This document shows, one piece after another, positions 46,039 to 58,476 of a stretch of DNA of 64,000 nt. The translations under genes and the position numbers were made by a program. The DNA comes from Brassica napus. Its lineage: Eukaryota; Streptophyta; Magnoliopsida; Brassicales; Brassicaceae. Location of the stretch: positions 31,472,137 to 31,536,136 of the forward strand of contig NC_063450.1 in assembly GCF_020379485.1 (NCBI RefSeq). The letters run 5' to 3'. The stretch's first letter is position 1, and each line of letters begins with the position of its first letter. The notes beneath the pieces are model-generated. The model was not told the origin of the DNA and did not search any database. It saw nothing but the letters and a program-made list of their open reading frames with translations.

Positions 46039-47059
46039 TCTTACCAGAATTTAGCACTAAATCCTTCCCGCCAAAAAGATAAGAAACCGGCTAACGACGA
46101 CCTCTCAACAGGCCCATGAGAACTCGTAACCCGAAGTCGTCCCATAGAGCCCGAGGTTCTTTGACTATGAATAAGTCAAAGAACAAAGAGAATTATTCTC
46201 CTTATATATCGGAGAGCGATCAATAAAGAATAGGTCGTAGCTAGAAAGGTGGAGCATGTGCAACAAATTATTAACCATATTACTAGCTTCTTGCAACAAC
46301 CTTGCTATCATATAAAAGAGACATTGGATCTAACGAAGATGGCGTCTTCTCCGGGGAAGAAACAAAGATAAAAAGGATGAAAACAAAAGAATAAAGACTG
46401 ACGAAAAGGTGGAGAGAATTCGGTCTCGGCAAGATCGCCATCTTCCTCCACCAACACATGATAGAATCATTATATTTGTTTAATGATTAAACAAGTCATC
46501 CATTTCTTTATGGTTTAAGAAGAACCAGAGAGATGAGATTCCCAATAATCATCTCACGACGTAAACACATCTTTGTAATTGTGAAAACAAGAATCCATGA
46601 CGATAGCGACCCTCGTATCATGTCAATGATCGACCTTATCTTCATACGACAAGATCGGTCTAAAGAGATCATATGCAGTTCGAGAACTTATCAATCGTAC
46701 ACTAACTACTAATTATTCAATACAAGAGAGCTCGAAGCAAACATCAAGCTCGAGACCGACGAAGTCGAGGTCTCGCCCATGACCGAAAAAACCGACATCT
46801 CTTTCGAGATGATTATAATCGAACTACGTTTAGACTTGATCCCTTGACGGGTACGTAGGCAGCTCGATCCCGAGTTCAGTCACGATCCTTCTTAATCCCG
46901 ATATCTCTATGATATTCGACCTGCGAATATAGTCCATTCTTGTCGACTCATATCTTATTACATCGTTGTGTTCTAAGGATATCGCTGCCCACGTTATTTC
47001 TTCCCTAGATTGAACTCCCGATCACTATCAAATTCTTAGTGTAGATTTTAGGATCTACA
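46039..47059 (+). repeat. 5' LTR of LARD-like element
   Basis: 1021 bp, a few percent diverged from its partner. It includes a 13-bp gap relative to the 3' LTR near 46105. Confidence 0.88.
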
Positions 47060-47079
47060 TTTTGGCGCCGACTGTGGGG

Positions 47080-48718
47080 AAGAAAAACGAAAAACATCCT
47101 TGATAGAAACCCGATCTAAGGCTTGTAAGCACGAAAATGGATTCATCTCATATGGTGTCCAATACCACAATAAACAAACCATCACACCACGATGGCATCG
47201 ATCTCAATGCATCATAAACAAGAAACGGAACATGAGATTCGATCCCGACCTCAGCTATGAATCTCCGTTGATGATAAAAATAATTCATCTCGCCGAGTTT
47301 CACCAATAAACTTCTCAAACCATAGCAGACCGGCGACGAGTTCTGATAGCCCGACCTCCCGAGTTCGGGTCCGGTCAAATGATCGTCCAACACGAGAAAA
47401 GTTTGCTAACCGAGCTAGTGCACTCAAACAAATACCTATGCCGAGGCAGAAGAATGTAAAATGTCCTGATTAACAGATCGCAGAAGCAAGAAATTGTCGG
47501 TATTGTCTTGGACGGCTCAGAATAAGACAAAGAAAACGACTTTGCTACGCGTCGAGCATGAATCCTTGATTAATAAATGATCAGAAGTGAGGAATAATCT
47601 TGACGAGACCATATCACAATATCACGAGCGTGCTTGGACTGTTCACAATGACTAAATACACCAACAAAGGGACCATAAATATCTTGACCACCATTTGGTG
47701 GAAGGGAAGAAGCGGAGCTCGCCAAGCTCGAGAACTAAAAGATTTACTCTCCCTTCGGCCACAACCTCATGTCTCGAACACAGTTCTAGGTGTTCCCGAT
47801 TTTACCATATCCAAAACCGAATATTTCAAGACTGGGAGCGCAAAGACTCCACGAAAAGAAGGGCTCGAGATCTTAGAATCCATAAACACCAGATATCTTA
47901 TCATTATGAAAAGAGGACAGGAAACGACAGAAGTCGAAAGAAGCATGATCAAGTATAGACATCTCAAGGTCTCGGATTCGTTATTTACTCGTAACCTGCA
48001 CACCCGACTTCCTATTTGAGACAAGAATCGACGAACTCGACGTCTCGTTCAAGACCAACGATATCGATGTCTCACTCGAGATGATTATAAATTAAGTCAT
48101 ATGAGACATGAACTAAGGTTACTATCTACTCAAATCCCACGAACGAGAGCTCAGAAGATGGAGAGCCCCGTCTACAAGCACCCGCCTCTCACCTTCCGGC
48201 GAAGAGGAGTTCTCAATGCTCAAAAGAAACAATTAAAACACATCCCAACGAGATCTCGAGCTGACGACACACCATTCGCTATGATCTTTCTATGACGTAA
48301 GAACTTCCCCGTATTTGTACAATAAGAGACGAGATCATATTATATCTATGATAGACGGACAAGGATACAAGTTCCTCTACCAAACGGAATCTAGTGGCTT
48401 AGATCGAACTCATGCCTCGATCAAGATATACGAGCCAAGATCGAACGCCTAATGCAACAAACGAGGTCGACTTGGAACTTCAGTTACTAAAAGACTTTTC
48501 CGTTCTCCAACTTCGTCACCTCACTTGAAGAACTGGGGGGATAATTATTAGTACTGGATTTAAAACTAAATCCATCCCACCGAAAGGATTAGAGAACAAG
48601 CTGACAGCATTAACTCGAGTTTGGCTCAAACCGGCCCGTGAAATCTCGTGAAGTAACGTCCGCGCATAAACGATCTTTGGTTTAGATCAAACCGTTTTGA
48701 TGTTCGTGAAGTAACAAA
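47080..48718 (+). other. Interior of LARD-like element
   Basis: Moderately GC-rich (ctcgag- and tcgag-rich) but without a recognisable protein. The frames present (for example 47100-47309 and 47600-48019) match no gag or pol motif I know. It is probably a long non-coding interior or a very decayed gag. Confidence 0.6.
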
Positions 48719-49750
48719 TGTTAGACCAGAATTTAGCACTAAATCCTTCCCGCCGAAAAGATAAGAAACCGGCTAATGACGACCTCGAGTTGAGCATAGA
48801 TAGGCCCATGAGAACTCGTAACCCGAAGTCGGCCCATAGAGCCCGAGGTTCTTTGAGTATGAATAAGTCAAAGAACAAAGAGAATTATTCTCCTTATATA
48901 TCGGAGAGCGATCAATAAAGAATAGGTCGTAGCTAGAAAGGTGGAGCATGTGCAACAAATTATTAACCATATTACTAGCTTCTTGCAACAACCTTGCTAT
49001 CATATAAAAGAGACCTTGGATCTAACGAAGAGGGCGTCTTCTCCGGGGAAGAAACAAAGATAAAAAGGATGAAAACAAAAGAATAAAGACTGGCGAAGAG
49101 GTGGAGAGACTTCGGTCTCGGCAAGATCGCCATCTTCCTCCACCAACACATGATAGAATCATTATATTTGTTTAAAGATTAAACAAGTCATCCATTTCTT
49201 TATGGTTTAAGAAGAACGACAGATATGAGATTCCCAATAATCATCTCACGACGTAAACACATCTTTGTAATTGTGAAAACAAGAATCCATGATGATAGCG
49301 ACCCTCGTATCATGTCAATGATCGACCTTATCTTCATATGACAAGATCAGTCTAAAGAGATCATATGCAGTTCGAGAAATTATCAATCGTACACTAACTA
49401 CTAATTATTCAAGACAAGAGAGCTCGAAGCAAACATTGAGCTCGAGATCGACGAAGTCGAGGTTTCGCCCATGACCGAAAAACCGACATCTCTTTCGAGA
49501 TGATTATAATCTAACTACATTTAGACTTGATCCCTTGACGGGTACGTAGGCAGCTTGATCTCGATTTCAGTCACGATCATTCTTAATCCCGATATCTCTA
49601 TGATATTCGACCTGCTAATATAGTCAATTCTTGTCGACTCATACCTGATTGCATCGTTGTGTTCTAAGGATATCATTGCCCACATTATTTCTTCCCTAGA
49701 TTGAACTCCCGATCACTATCAAATTCTTAGTATAGATTTTAGGATCTACA
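48719..49750 (+). repeat. 3' LTR of LARD-like element
   Basis: 1032 bp ending GGATCTACA before the TCCAC duplication. Confidence 0.88.
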
Positions 49751-49755
49751 TCCAC

Positions 49756-50570
49756 CATGACAGAGTGTGTAATATCACATAAACTTAACGTAAATGCTTG
49801 TCTTGGGGCTTGGTATACATGAGATCGGATTTTTCAAACAAGTCTGGAAGGTAAAGCCTTGTGTAGATAGATTAATCACCCTTTCTCTCTATATTTTCGA
49901 AATTATAGATAAAATAAAAAAAAATCTTTTTATTAGATCTATTAGAGATTTATTAGGTGGAATCCGAAAAGGACTTGGTGGCTACAACCATTAAGGCTTG
50001 CTTCATAAGGATTCCAACAAAAAAAAAATTCTGGCGGCAATCTTCAAGGCTCGATTCATATGAATTCTTGGATATAGGTCAAAAAGAAGTGAACATGACT
50101 TGGTGGCAACCACCATTAAGTCTTGATTCATGGAAGCCTGTCCAATCTAAGTAAATAATCTTGCCAATAAAAGCAAATTTTGACTAAGAGAGAAAATAAG
50201 TAGAGAGGGAGAATATGAACTAATGTTTACCTGTAGGTCCAGATACTTGTTTGAAAATCCTTGCATCCTGTGATCGATACCCCCTAGGTAAAACCTACAC
50301 TTTTTTTATGCAAAGAAATGAGGTTGGTAGAGGGGAATGTCAGACAAGATTCGTTTAAGTTGTTGGCTAGATGAATTTGGTTGCTAAGCTAGGATATGGT
50401 ATAAAGTGCTTTTGTGATTATGACCTTTTAAATATGGATTGCAATATTAAAAGAGGTGATGATTATGAGTTTTAAATCATGTGAGTTCCTGATGTTTTCA
50501 AACCTCTTTCAGAGAGACTGCTCTGTTGTGTTTTGCTTGAGGATAAGAAAAAGAGTAAGTCTGGGGGAGT
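49756..50570 (+). other. 3' internal end and polypurine tract of an Athila-like element
   Basis: 49787-50155 matches 63640-64000 closely (for example CAAACAAGTCTG and AAGGTAAAGCCTTGTGTAGA). The interval ends in AAGTCTGGGGGAGT (50557-50570), the purine tract before the LTR at 50571. It contains imperfect repeats of about 60-70 bp around GACTTGGTGGCAACCACCAT. Its left continuation is at 45960-46038, beyond the inserted LARD-like element. Confidence 0.75.
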
Positions 50571-51908
50571 TGATAGACCATTGATTTTAACTACTATTAG
50601 CCATGGTTTATAAGTGTTTTAAGATATATTTATTATTATATAGAGTCTATTTAGAGTATTTACAGGTCCAGGTACTATTTGCAAGGAAATGGTGTATTTG
50701 GAGCTATTTAGAGATCTTTTGAGCTTCGCTGGAAGCAAGAGATGGTCGACGGTCGCAACTCAATATCGACCGATAGTCAAGTCCCTCGTATCGATCGATT
50801 ATGAAGCCATCCGAGAGTTAATGACAAATTAGAAGATTTCAAGTTTCACAAAAGTCTCAATGATTACATCATTAGTCCATGGCCGCCTGTTAGACTATTT
50901 TATTAAGGTTTTGTATTGTTTTAGAGGCATACTTGCCTAGAGACCTTTTTAGACCTAGTTTGGAGGAGTCAAGAAGCCACCATTGAAAGAGGAGAGCTTA
51001 GGATTGGAGAGATAGATCATCTACTGCAAAACAGAGAAGATCTTGAACTCCCTTGCTTTCATTATTTCTGTTACTTTTGCTATTTTGTTTATTTAAGTAT
51101 TATTCAGACCATCATAACCATGTGTTCCATGAATATGTCTGAGTAGTCTTTACTGCTAGATTTAGGTTTCTCAAAATAGGTTGATAAATGTAATACTGAC
51201 ACAACAATTGTTAGGATGTTTAGAAATATAGTTCAATCATCTAGTTATGCATTAAAGCTAAGTTTAGGATTGATCACCCTTTAAACTTAGATCCTAGGAT
51301 TAATTGGGATCAAGCCATTGCTTGACCCAATACCTGAAAATAACTAGAATGATCTAACTGACTAGATACAAACGAGAGTTTGTCTAGTGAGTTAGAGAAT
51401 ACAAATCAAACCCGTCCGTAAAGCTTTCTGGAAGAAATATCGATTGACACAGCGATAGTCCTGTCGATCGATATTTTGAATGGTGTATCGATCGATACGC
51501 CCATTGGATTATCGATCGACTCTTTCTCGCGACCAAAATAACGGGAGTTGAGGTCTGAGATCCAGATTAGATAATTAATAGATTATACCATAGTTTGAAT
51601 TCAAGAACAATTAATATTAATAAACTCCTAATTTCCCAAATTAAGTATTATTTATCATACCTGAGAATACACATGAATCTTGCTACTTCAACCAACTATT
51701 AACAAACTCAAAACAATCAATCGAGCAATAAACTTGTTCACCAACCAATTTACTGCTTTAAAACCCATAAACCATTTAATCTAGATTTATATCAAGACCA
51801 TAATCTATTGTGTAATCCTAGAGTCTCTGTGGATTCGATCCCTAAGTACTATATCTGAACCTCTTATTTGAGAGACTAATTCACTCCTTAGGGTAATTTG
51901 AGTGATCA
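50571..51908 (+). repeat. LTR of Athila-like element with TCGATCGA array
   Basis: 1338 bp, TGATAGACC...GAGTGATCA, with TGAT/ATCA inverted ends. It is preceded by a purine tract and followed by a primer site, so it acts as 3' LTR of one element and 5' LTR of the next. TCGATCGA-like octamers lie at 51440, 51464, 51488 and 51512 (exact 24-bp steps) and more loosely at 50746, 50766 and 50791. Confidence 0.88.
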
Positions 51909-51912
51909 AATT

Positions 51913-51930
51913 TGGTGCCGTTGCCGGGGA
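51913..51930 (+). other. Primer binding site (tRNA-Asp-like)
   Basis: TGGTGCCGTTGCCGGGGA starts four bases after the LTR. It is the standard minus-strand primer site of Athila-type gypsy elements. Confidence 0.85.
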
Positions 51931-52035
51931 CTCTTACTTATTACCATTAGATTACGTTTAGAATTTAATCTAGATTTTGTTACTAAATTTACTAAAAAGT
52001 TTTCCCTCTTTTTTTGCTAATACAGGAGCTGCAAG

Positions 52036-52959
52036 ATGGAAGACATGGATTTCGGCCAGACATCGATCGGCGAAGAGATAGGCATATCGATTGACGGAAC
52101 GAGAGCAATATCGAACGACAAGTCGACAGAATTCTCGGTCGACAACGCACATCAAACATCGATCGACAACACCCCGCCGGAAGTAGTTAAGTATTCTCTT
52201 ACCAATGATGCTAATGAAAGAGTAGTCCTAGGAAAACCTAAAGGTCAACTAAGCAACGCAAATAACCAAATTACAAGTGAACAGGGGGCTGAAATCCCTG
52301 TTCAAATTAAATCTATCTCAGAAAGAGATAATGAATGGAAATTGCCTTTGCAAGACTATTTAAATCCTGGAAGGACCTATTCCAATAGGTCCGCAATTAG
52401 ACTACCAAAAGATGATACCGAGAAATTTGGGATCAGTCCCGAATACTTAATCATGGTACGTCAAAACCCTTTCCGTAGGACCGTCTCAGAGCGACCACAT
52501 GATCACATCGAACATCTAGAAGAATTGATAAATGACGAGTACAATCGCTGTAAATTCTTTCCTTTTTCTTTAGAAGGCGAAGCCAGAAAATGGCTAGACC
52601 AAATACCAACAGGATCTCTGACCTGTTGGAAGGAGATAAGGAGTGCTTTTATAAATCAATTTTTTGATGAGGCGCACTACTGGGATGCAAGGGGGGAAAT
52701 CTCCACATTCCGTCAAAACCCACGGGAATCATTCAGAAATGCATGGGAGAGATTCAAGAGCTACCAACTTGAATGCCCCCACCATGGCTATTCAGAGCCG
52801 CAACTCATTAATACCTTTTACAGAGGTGTTAACCTTCATTACCAGATCACACTCGATACAGCCAGTGAAGGGAACTTCAGTACCAGAAACCTTGAGGAGG
52901 CAAAGCGTTTGATCAAAAATATAGCTACGGGTAGATCCTACAAACTGATGGACGTATAG
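52036..52959 (+). pseudogene. Athila-like gag, N-terminal part
   Basis: ATG at 52036 follows the primer site by about 100 bp. The first 45 residues are five 8-residue units of the type S-I/V-D-x5, encoded by the TCGATCGA array at 52063-52166. The capsid region follows: DEYNRCKFFPFSLEGEARKW, FINQFFDEAHYWDARGEIST, FRQNPRESFRNAWERFKSYQ, CPHHGYSE and FYRGVN. TAG at 52957-52959 and another at 52987-52989 interrupt it. The same frame continues beyond the hAT insertion (55923 onward), so gag was originally joined to the protease. Confidence 0.9.
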
Positions 52960-53006
52960 TTAGGAAGAAAAGCTGACCCAGATGATTAGTCACCTTTACT
53001 CGAAAT

Positions 53007-55922
53007 TAGGGGTGGGCGTTCGGATACCCATTCGGATTCGGGTCGGGTAGGATTTTCTGGTATTTCGGTATAGGGATAGAGAACCCGTTCGGGTATTTAT
53101 GTACTTCGGGTCGGGTTCGGGTATTTTTAGTTCGGGTTCGATTATTTTGAATCGGGTTCGGATACTTAGATTTTAAAAGAAAAAAAAAATTAAATTTTTC
53201 ATTTTTTTAATTTTCTTGTATTTAAAAATATAGATTTCACTTAACTGATTTTTTTTTTAGATTGAATGATTAGTAGGTTTAGAGACAATATTTCAAAAAC
53301 AAATAGATATTAATTTGGGTATTTTAATAATTAAACATAATTAGCTTTAGTAACCATTCATACAAAATCTAAAGTATTTTAAAAATTTAATGACACCATA
53401 TTAACCATTGCGCAAAGTCACTTAAAACAATTGCAGCAAGGAACCACAAGTCGAAAGCCTTGGTCAGTTTATATACATTTACTCATGTTTGATACAACAA
53501 TGTTCCATATTGAAAAAAAAATATTTTCGGAAGCGCGGGACTACGCTCCTAGATGCCTTTGGCGGGGTGGACGATCATTGGGTTTAATTTATATATCGAG
53601 CGGATTATTAAGGGAATACAAATGAAAGAAAATAGTTTTTTTTCTAAATCAAGATGTAATACATATTCAACTAAGACTCTGCACACTACTTTATTACTTT
53701 TTGTCACAGTTTTTTTCGAGCACTGCGTGTCAGACCGTCTACCCTTATATTCTGCAGAAAAATAAAACAATTACTCTAAACAAATTTGAATACTTTAAAG
53801 AAATAATTCAAACTGGCCACCTTTAGTGTTCAAATGTGTACACTGAGAAATAACCATTCAAATCTGAAACAAGAAAATGTCGTGCAATAAATGTTTAATA
53901 TTAGAATATAATATTTTTATGAAAAATAAGCGTTAAAGATGCTATTTTAATTAAATAAGTGGTTACTAAATAAAGTATATATACTAAAATTTATATTAGG
54001 AATATTACCATTTGATGAGGGTTTACTTTTTTTATGTAGATTTCTATTTAAAATGATTTTTGTATTTGGATCATTTTATACATCTCTTATTATACAATTG
54101 AAATGATTTTAATATTCTCTCAGTGAATTGGAATTCAACTCTACACTACTTTAGATAATTTTTAATTAATATAAAAATTATTTCAAAAAATCTTAATTTG
54201 AGAGCATTGTCAAACAAAAACCTACAATTGAGTTGTTGTTAAATGAAATAAAATAAAAATACTTTAAACTACAACTATAAAAAATATTTTTAGTATCACA
54301 AACGGTAATTATAACCAAAGACGAATATCCGAAGAAAATAAGCTTTAACAATGGTTGTCTATTTTTAATTGTTTAATTTGAAATAATTACAGTAATTTCT
54401 AATGTTTCTTAAATTTTTTAAAAAAAATCATGTATACCATCCTTCAAATATTATGGCAAAATGGTTCACTTTTAACATAGAAGTATCTCTTAAACTTAGG
54501 ATAAAATTAGTGGGACGAAACATATTATATTCTTTATTTGATGTTTAGGAAAACCCACGAATTTGTTATAAAAGTATTCACCAAAACTACAAGCATTGTA
54601 ACTCTTTGTCAAGTTTTAGGTAACAAAAATATATGTGGAGAATAATCAAATCTCTTATGAAAGACTAAAATGTAAAAGATAATAGTTTCTCTAAATAAAA
54701 TTTATAAACCTTGTGGGTTGTAAATTTCTCTCTCTTTTGTTCTTTTTTCTTTTTTATTTCACTATTTCTTATTATTGCATTTTGTTAATGCACACTGCTT
54801 TTGAGCTTTTTATATAGAAACCAAATGTTACAATGGTTAAACCTTAAAGATTTCAATGGTTAATTGGGTTACAATGGTTGGTTATCAAATGTTGCAACAA
54901 ACAGTTACTATTTCTTAAATAGTTATGATATCTTAAGAAATGCTTTTCATAATTATTATTTTAAGAGTTGTGTATTCTCATTATAAAAATAATTATTTTC
55001 ATAAAAATGAAATTAATTTTGTTTTTCAACATGTGACTATTGGAAAAGTTAAAAAAAAATAGTGAAAATATCAAATAAGTTTTTTTTTAATATTTTTTAA
55101 CATGCAACTATTATAACTTTTTTTAAAAGTAGTTATAATATCTTAATAAATTTTTTAAAAAGTTATTACAACTTTTTTAATAAGTTTTTTCATAAAAAAA
55201 ATGAGATTATTTTTTTTTCTAACATGCAACTAATGGGAAAGTAAGCAGTTAAAAACATCCCAATCAATATGTATTTCCACAATTATTAGTTTTGAAAGTT
55301 TTGTCTTCCCACCAATTATTTTTTGATAAGTTGTTAAAATATTTCAATAAGTGTCTTTTTTATAATTATGTGTCTTTACATATGCAATGGAATATCTTTT
55401 TGTAATGATGTGTCTATTCCTAATATATTGTTAAAAATGATGTGTCTATTCCTAATATATTGTTAAAATACTATCATATAATAACTATATACTCTGGAAT
55501 CCAAACAAATGTTAAGGTTCTGTATTTCATCTTTAAATGTGACGTGGTTTAGAGAAACTATACAAAGAGATATCCAAATCTATTTAGCCTTTCGTTAGTG
55601 GTTATGCTGTTGTTGCATTTTAAATGAATATCAAATCATTTTCTCCATAATTATATATATACTTATGATCTTAAAGTATGTGTAACATCAATATAAATAT
55701 TTTTTAAAAAATGAGAGATGTAAACTAGAAATATAAGGGTAAATATATATATGTTCGGATATCCATTCGGGTTCGGATATTACCCGTTCGGGTTCGGATA
55801 TCCAATCTCTCCTAACTTAATACCCGTTCGGGTATTTTGCTACTTCGGTTCGGATTTCGGTTCGGGTTTTTCGGGTCGGGTTCGGGTGCGGCTTTGGGTA
55901 TCGGGTAAAGTGCCCACCCCTA
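53007..55922. mobile_element. Non-autonomous hAT element with perfect 8-bp TSD
   Basis: The ends TAGGGGTGGGCGTTCGGATA (left) and TAGGGGTGGGCACTTTACCC (right, reverse complement) form TIRs, followed on each side by dense TCGGGT/CGGATA repeats (53020-53165 and 55750-55915). CTCGAAAT flanks both ends (52999-53006 and 55923-55930). The 2.9-kb interior is AT-rich with no transposase. It disrupts the gag frame of the surrounding Athila-like element, and the 8 bp duplicated are gag codons. Confidence 0.93.
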
Positions 55923-56054
55923 CTCGAAATCAAAGAACATCTAGACTCGCCCCATCCTGCTCTTGAGGGACATAACTAATTTGGGATTTACCAAATTGAT
56001 GATGACACCTTATCTGAACTAGAACAGCAAATAGATTTCGTAGATAGCCATACC

Positions 56055-57347
56055 TTGAAAAATAATTACCCTAACCCCGATAGCTTTACCCAAAATTACG
56101 ATGCTACTGTTGGATCACGCCAGGGAAGAGCGAAATCTAGGCTGAACCAAGCTTTCACTGAAAATCACAAGTTGGCCACTGACCTGAACGGAAAGATAGA
56201 CATAGTCTTCAGTGAGCTGATGAGGAAGTTCGACACTTTAAGTGTACAAATTAAGAGACTAGACAGTCAGGTCGCGGAAAATGCAACCGCCAACAAAAGA
56301 GAGACAGGACGTCTCCCTGGGCGAACTGACACGAACCCAAAACGTCAAGTTAATGCCGTGCTATTGAGAAGCGGAAAACACCTCATCCCGAGGGCAATAG
56401 AAATCAACAACACAGAGAAACATGTTGTGGTTGAGGAAACCGGTGAAAGTAGGTCACGCCCTATAGGCCTCGATGATCCCAATACCGAATCAGAAATACC
56501 TCAAGGAAGAGGGACGCCCAACACTGAGGAAGAAGCCATCGAACTCGAGGAAGAAGGAGAAATAGAAGAGGATGCTAAAATCGATCGCCAAGAAAGAACA
56601 AGTGTCGATCAACAAACCACGGTAAATATCGATCGACACTCTGGAAACAATGTCGATCGACTCCCAACTCTGGCTGAATCGGCAGTTGAAATAGTGTATA
56701 GGATTCTACCACCCTTCCCTCCTAACAAGACGCAAACTAAACGAGAGCTAGACAAAGCAATCTGCAAGAAAGCATTCGATAAGATCACGTTGGAAATGCC
56801 ATTGAGTGATGCAATAGTATCGCCTTCAATAAAAAAATACGTAAAGGATATGGTATCCAACAGCTTTCCAGCCACTGAGCGTAGCGTCTTGATGGTTTCT
56901 GAGGAAGTTAGTGCAATAATCCAAGGGGAGATCCCGATCAAGATACCTAATCCGGGCAGTTTTGTTTTGGATTGCATTATACGGAACAAAAATGTTCCTC
57001 GATCCCTTTGTGACCTAGGTTCCAGCGTGAACCTCATGCCACATTCTGTCGCAATATCCCTAGGATACGACAAGTTCAAACCTACCAAAATAACTTTGGT
57101 TCTGGCCGATAGATCCGTTAAACTACCTAAGGGAGTGCTTGACGACGTGCCAATAAGGATTAACAGCTGTCACGTCCCAAAGGATTTCGTAGTACTGAAA
57201 TACCAAAATGAACCAAAGGACCCCCTTATTTTGGGTAGACCATTCCTAGCCACTGCTGGTGCGATAATCGATGTCAAGGAGGGTAGGATATGTCTGAACA
57301 TTGGAAATATTCCAATGACTTTCGACATGGACGACCTGATGAGATGA
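56055..57347 (+). pseudogene. Athila-like gag C-terminus and protease
   Basis: A 430-codon open piece in frame with gag upstream. It has LRSGKHLIPRA, an acidic linker, then an array of four 8-residue units of type I/V-D-R/Q-x5 encoded by TCGATCGN at 56581-56660. The retropepsin has CDLGSSVNLMPHSVAISLGY (catalytic D in DLGSS), TLVLADRSVKLPKGVL and DPLILGRPFLATAGAIID. It ends at TGA 57345-57347. The protease would mature the polyprotein. Confidence 0.92.
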
Positions 57348-57373
57348 CCCTTGATCGATAACAGACATCCTAC

Positions 57374-58476
57374 GTGGACGACATTAGTGAATTGGCCGAA
57401 GGATCTTTTATAAACTCATGCTCAGACGATCCTTTGGAGGAAGTACTCAGAACTGGTGAAGAGAAATCTTTCAGTATCGATAGTAGAGCTGAAGAATATA
57501 CACGATTAATGGACGCAAGCATGGAAACAGCAAGCATTGATGAAATAGAGGATGACGCTTCAGAAATCAACGTCGATCGATACTCACTAAACTCTGTCGA
57601 TCGACAACCAACCTTCTCGATTGAATGGGATCCTGAAAAAGCACCGAAGATTGAGTTAAAACAGCTGTCTGCTGGACTCAAATATGTCTTTCTCTCTAAA
57701 GATTCATATCCAGTAATCGTGAACACCAACCTCACAAACGGAGAACTTGCACTGTTATTAAATAAACTACGCAAGTACAGGAAGGCCATCGGGTACTCTC
57801 TCGAAGACATTCCTGGCATCTGTCCAGATCTGTGCATGCATCGGATTCACCTAGAAGACGGTTCGAAATCGTCAATAGAACACCAAAGGAGACTAAATCC
57901 GAACTTGAAGGAAGTGGTTAAAAAGGAAATAATCAAACTTCTGGATGCCGGAGTCATTTATCCGATTTCGGATAGCAATTGGGTTAGCCCCGTGCATGTT
58001 GTACCAAAAAAGGGCGGAGTCACTGTGGTGAAGAATGACAAAGACGAACTCATTCCCACCCGAACCATCACTGGACATCGAATGTGTATCGATTATAGAA
58101 AGCTAAACGCTGCAACAAGAAAAGTTCACTTCCCTTTACCATTCATTGATCAAATGTTGGAAAGATTGGCAAATCACCAATACTATTGTTTTCTTGATGG
58201 ATACTCTGGATTTTTTCAAATCTCTATACATCGTGACGATCAAGAAAAGACAACCTTCACATGCCCCTACGGAACATTCGCATACTGCAGGTGTCATTCG
58301 GTCTTTGTAATGCTCCTGCCACTTTCCAACGATGCATGATGTCGATCTTTACTGATATGATAGAAGACTTCATGGAAGTCTTCATGGATGATTTCTCAGT
58401 ATATGGATCCAGTTTCAAAAACTGTCTCGATAACCTAAAGTTTTGGCAAGATGCAAAGAAAAGAATCTCGTTCTGA
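57374..58476 (+). pseudogene. Athila-like linker and reverse transcriptase, frameshifted
   Basis: The linker carries VDR units at 57573 and 57597. RT begins at DLCMHRIHLEDGSKSSIEHQ, with WVSPVHVVPKKGG, HRMCIDYRKLNAATRKVHFP and GYSGFFQISIHRDDQEKTTF. At about 58285 the frame shifts to VSFGLCNAPATFQRCM and EVFMDDFSVYG, the catalytic F-x-DD box near 58385. A second shift at about 58440 leads into the following piece. It would copy element RNA into DNA. Confidence 0.93.

Larger units (their letters stand above)
46039..49750 (+). mobile_element. Large non-coding LTR element (LARD-like gypsy derivative) with TSD TCCAC
   Basis: LTR 46039-47059 (start mutated to TCTTACCAG) and LTR 48719-49750 (TGTTAGACCAG...GATCTACA) bracket about 1.66 kb. 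TCCAC lies at 46034-46038 and 49751-49755. The primer site TGGCGCCGACTGTGGGGA follows the left LTR (47062-47079), typical of Ty3/gypsy. No gag or pol domain is seen inside. The purine tract CTGGGGGGATA (about 48535-48545) is followed by a diverged copy of the LTR start (48548-48718) before the true matching LTR begins. Confidence 0.88.

Noticed and set aside
47100..48295. Several 60-139 codon frames in the LARD-like interior
   Set aside because: No gag, protease or pol motif, overlapping frames on both strands, inconsistent with a real gene.
53530..53560. Helitron-like 3' end (AGCG...CGCT then CTAG)
   Set aside because: CTAG is followed by A rather than T, the stem is only four pairs, and it lies inside a well-defined hAT element.
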